From Microbacterium marinilacus (GTDB lineage: Bacteria; Actinomycetota; Actinomycetes; Actinomycetales; Microbacteriaceae), in NCBI RefSeq assembly GCF_019753765.1, contig NZ_JAIJZW010000003.1:248001-312000 (forward strand): a stretch of 64,000 bases of DNA, given 5' to 3'. Position numbers and translations under genes: made by a program. Of the stretch, positions 63,665 through 64,000 are shown in pieces (positions within the stretch are counted from its first letter, which is position 1; the number at the start of each line of letters is the position of its first letter). The notes below the pieces were generated by a model. The model did not search any database and had not been told where the DNA came from. It saw only the letters and a list, made by a program, of their open reading frames with translations.

Positions 63665-64000
63665 TCAGTTCTCGGTGAGCAGCTCGTCGAGCCGGGCCAC
63701 GCGACCCCGCCAGATCTGCTCGAATCGATCCAGCAGCGCCTGCGCGCGCCGGATCTGCTCGGGGGCGCCGCGGACGAGGCGCTCGCGGCCCTGCGGCTGC
63801 TTCGTCACCAGCCCCGCTCCCTCCAGCACCGCGACGTGCTTCTGCACCGCCGCGAAGGACATGTCATAGGCGGCGGCGAGCTGCGACACCGTCGCCTCGC
63901 CCTGGAGGGTGCGGCGGAGGATGTCGCGCCGGGTCGCGTCGGCGAGGGCCCGGAAGATCCGGTCCACCTCATCGTCTGTGAACTGCTCTTGTACAACCAT
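63665..64000 (-). CDS. ArsR family transcriptional regulator
   Basis: A 111-aa winged-helix protein from the ATG at the very edge of the window: IFRALADATRRDILRRTL, then GEATVSQLAAAYDMSFAAVQKHVAVLEGAGLV. No metal-binding cysteines are present, so it is of the non-metal ArsR class that pairs with AHSA1 proteins. The promoter is beyond the window, and an upstream in-frame start cannot be excluded. Confidence 0.87.
   Translation of the reverse strand: MVVQEQFTDDEVDRIFRALADATRRDILRRTLQGEATVSQLAAAYDMSFAAVQKHVAVLEGAGLVTKQPQGRERLVRGAPEQIRRAQALLDRFEQIWRGRVARLDELLTEN

Overview
The window is a high-GC (roughly 70 %) actinobacterial chromosome segment. Codon usage is strongly GC3-biased, many start codons are GTG, and several genes show a TANNNT box 6-7 nt before the start codon, the mark of leaderless actinobacterial transcripts. 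LAATG-type sorting signals, HtaA heme-uptake proteins, DUF6049-murJ, trxB-trxA behind a sigma-R-like promoter, and an rpsF-ssb-rpsR-rplI cluster beside cca all fit Microbacteriaceae, most likely Microbacterium or a close relative (inference). Two spots suggest draft-quality sequence: a 123-bp G/C homopolymer tract after rplI and a 1-nt frameshift in an otherwise intact transporter gene.

Layout. 0-2.3 kb: end of a chorismate mutase gene, then a GntR-regulated ABC exporter operon. 2.3-6.8 kb: an aspartase/fumarase-superfamily lyase, a GreA-C-like protein, NADP-glutamate dehydrogenase and an L7/L12-like plus DUF4303 fusion. 6.9-14.4 kb: an ECF42-type sigma factor with its YCII partner, an unlisted 59-aa small gene, purL with two small coupled genes, and an OmpA-domain lipoprotein. 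14.5-18.1 kb: a vapC remnant overlapping a Fic gene, then a second ABC exporter. 18.2-24.8 kb: a hypothetical protein, an alcohol dehydrogenase, a cystine-type ABC importer with a frameshifted permease, and a membrane protein.

24.9-44.2 kb is the most distinctive part, a large heme/iron acquisition locus. Divergent transcription units meet at 32.7-32.9 kb over two DtxR/IdeR-like iron boxes. Leftward run hmuTUV, a secreted protein and a 1237-aa surface protein with three HtaA domains. Rightward run two HtaA proteins, a second small secreted protein and a 1291-aa HtaA surface protein. Five of the seven HtaA-type domains form a subclass with no histidine, an aromatic motif where canonical HtaA carries histidine, and two conserved cysteines. 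The two small secreted proteins resemble the neocarzinostatin immunoglobulin-like fold. A further iron box covers the start codon of a DUF2470-heme oxygenase pair at 43.2 kb. Together these would bind heme at the wall, import it through HmuTUV and release iron in the cytoplasm.

44.2-64 kb: ribosomal genes with ssb, cca, then an accessory stretch (zinc dehydrogenase, methyltransferase, DoxX/HxlR pair, galactose genes with a LacI-family regulator), DUF6049-murJ, an OFA-family MFS transporter with a small partner, a DUF4383 protein, trxB-trxA, and an ArsR/AHSA1 pair. The usual actinobacterial block of cca, DUF6049-murJ and trxBA is therefore present but split by accessory genes. An 18-bp palindrome family recurs at gene ends, and its multi-copy sites share an exact 31-bp period at three separate loci.
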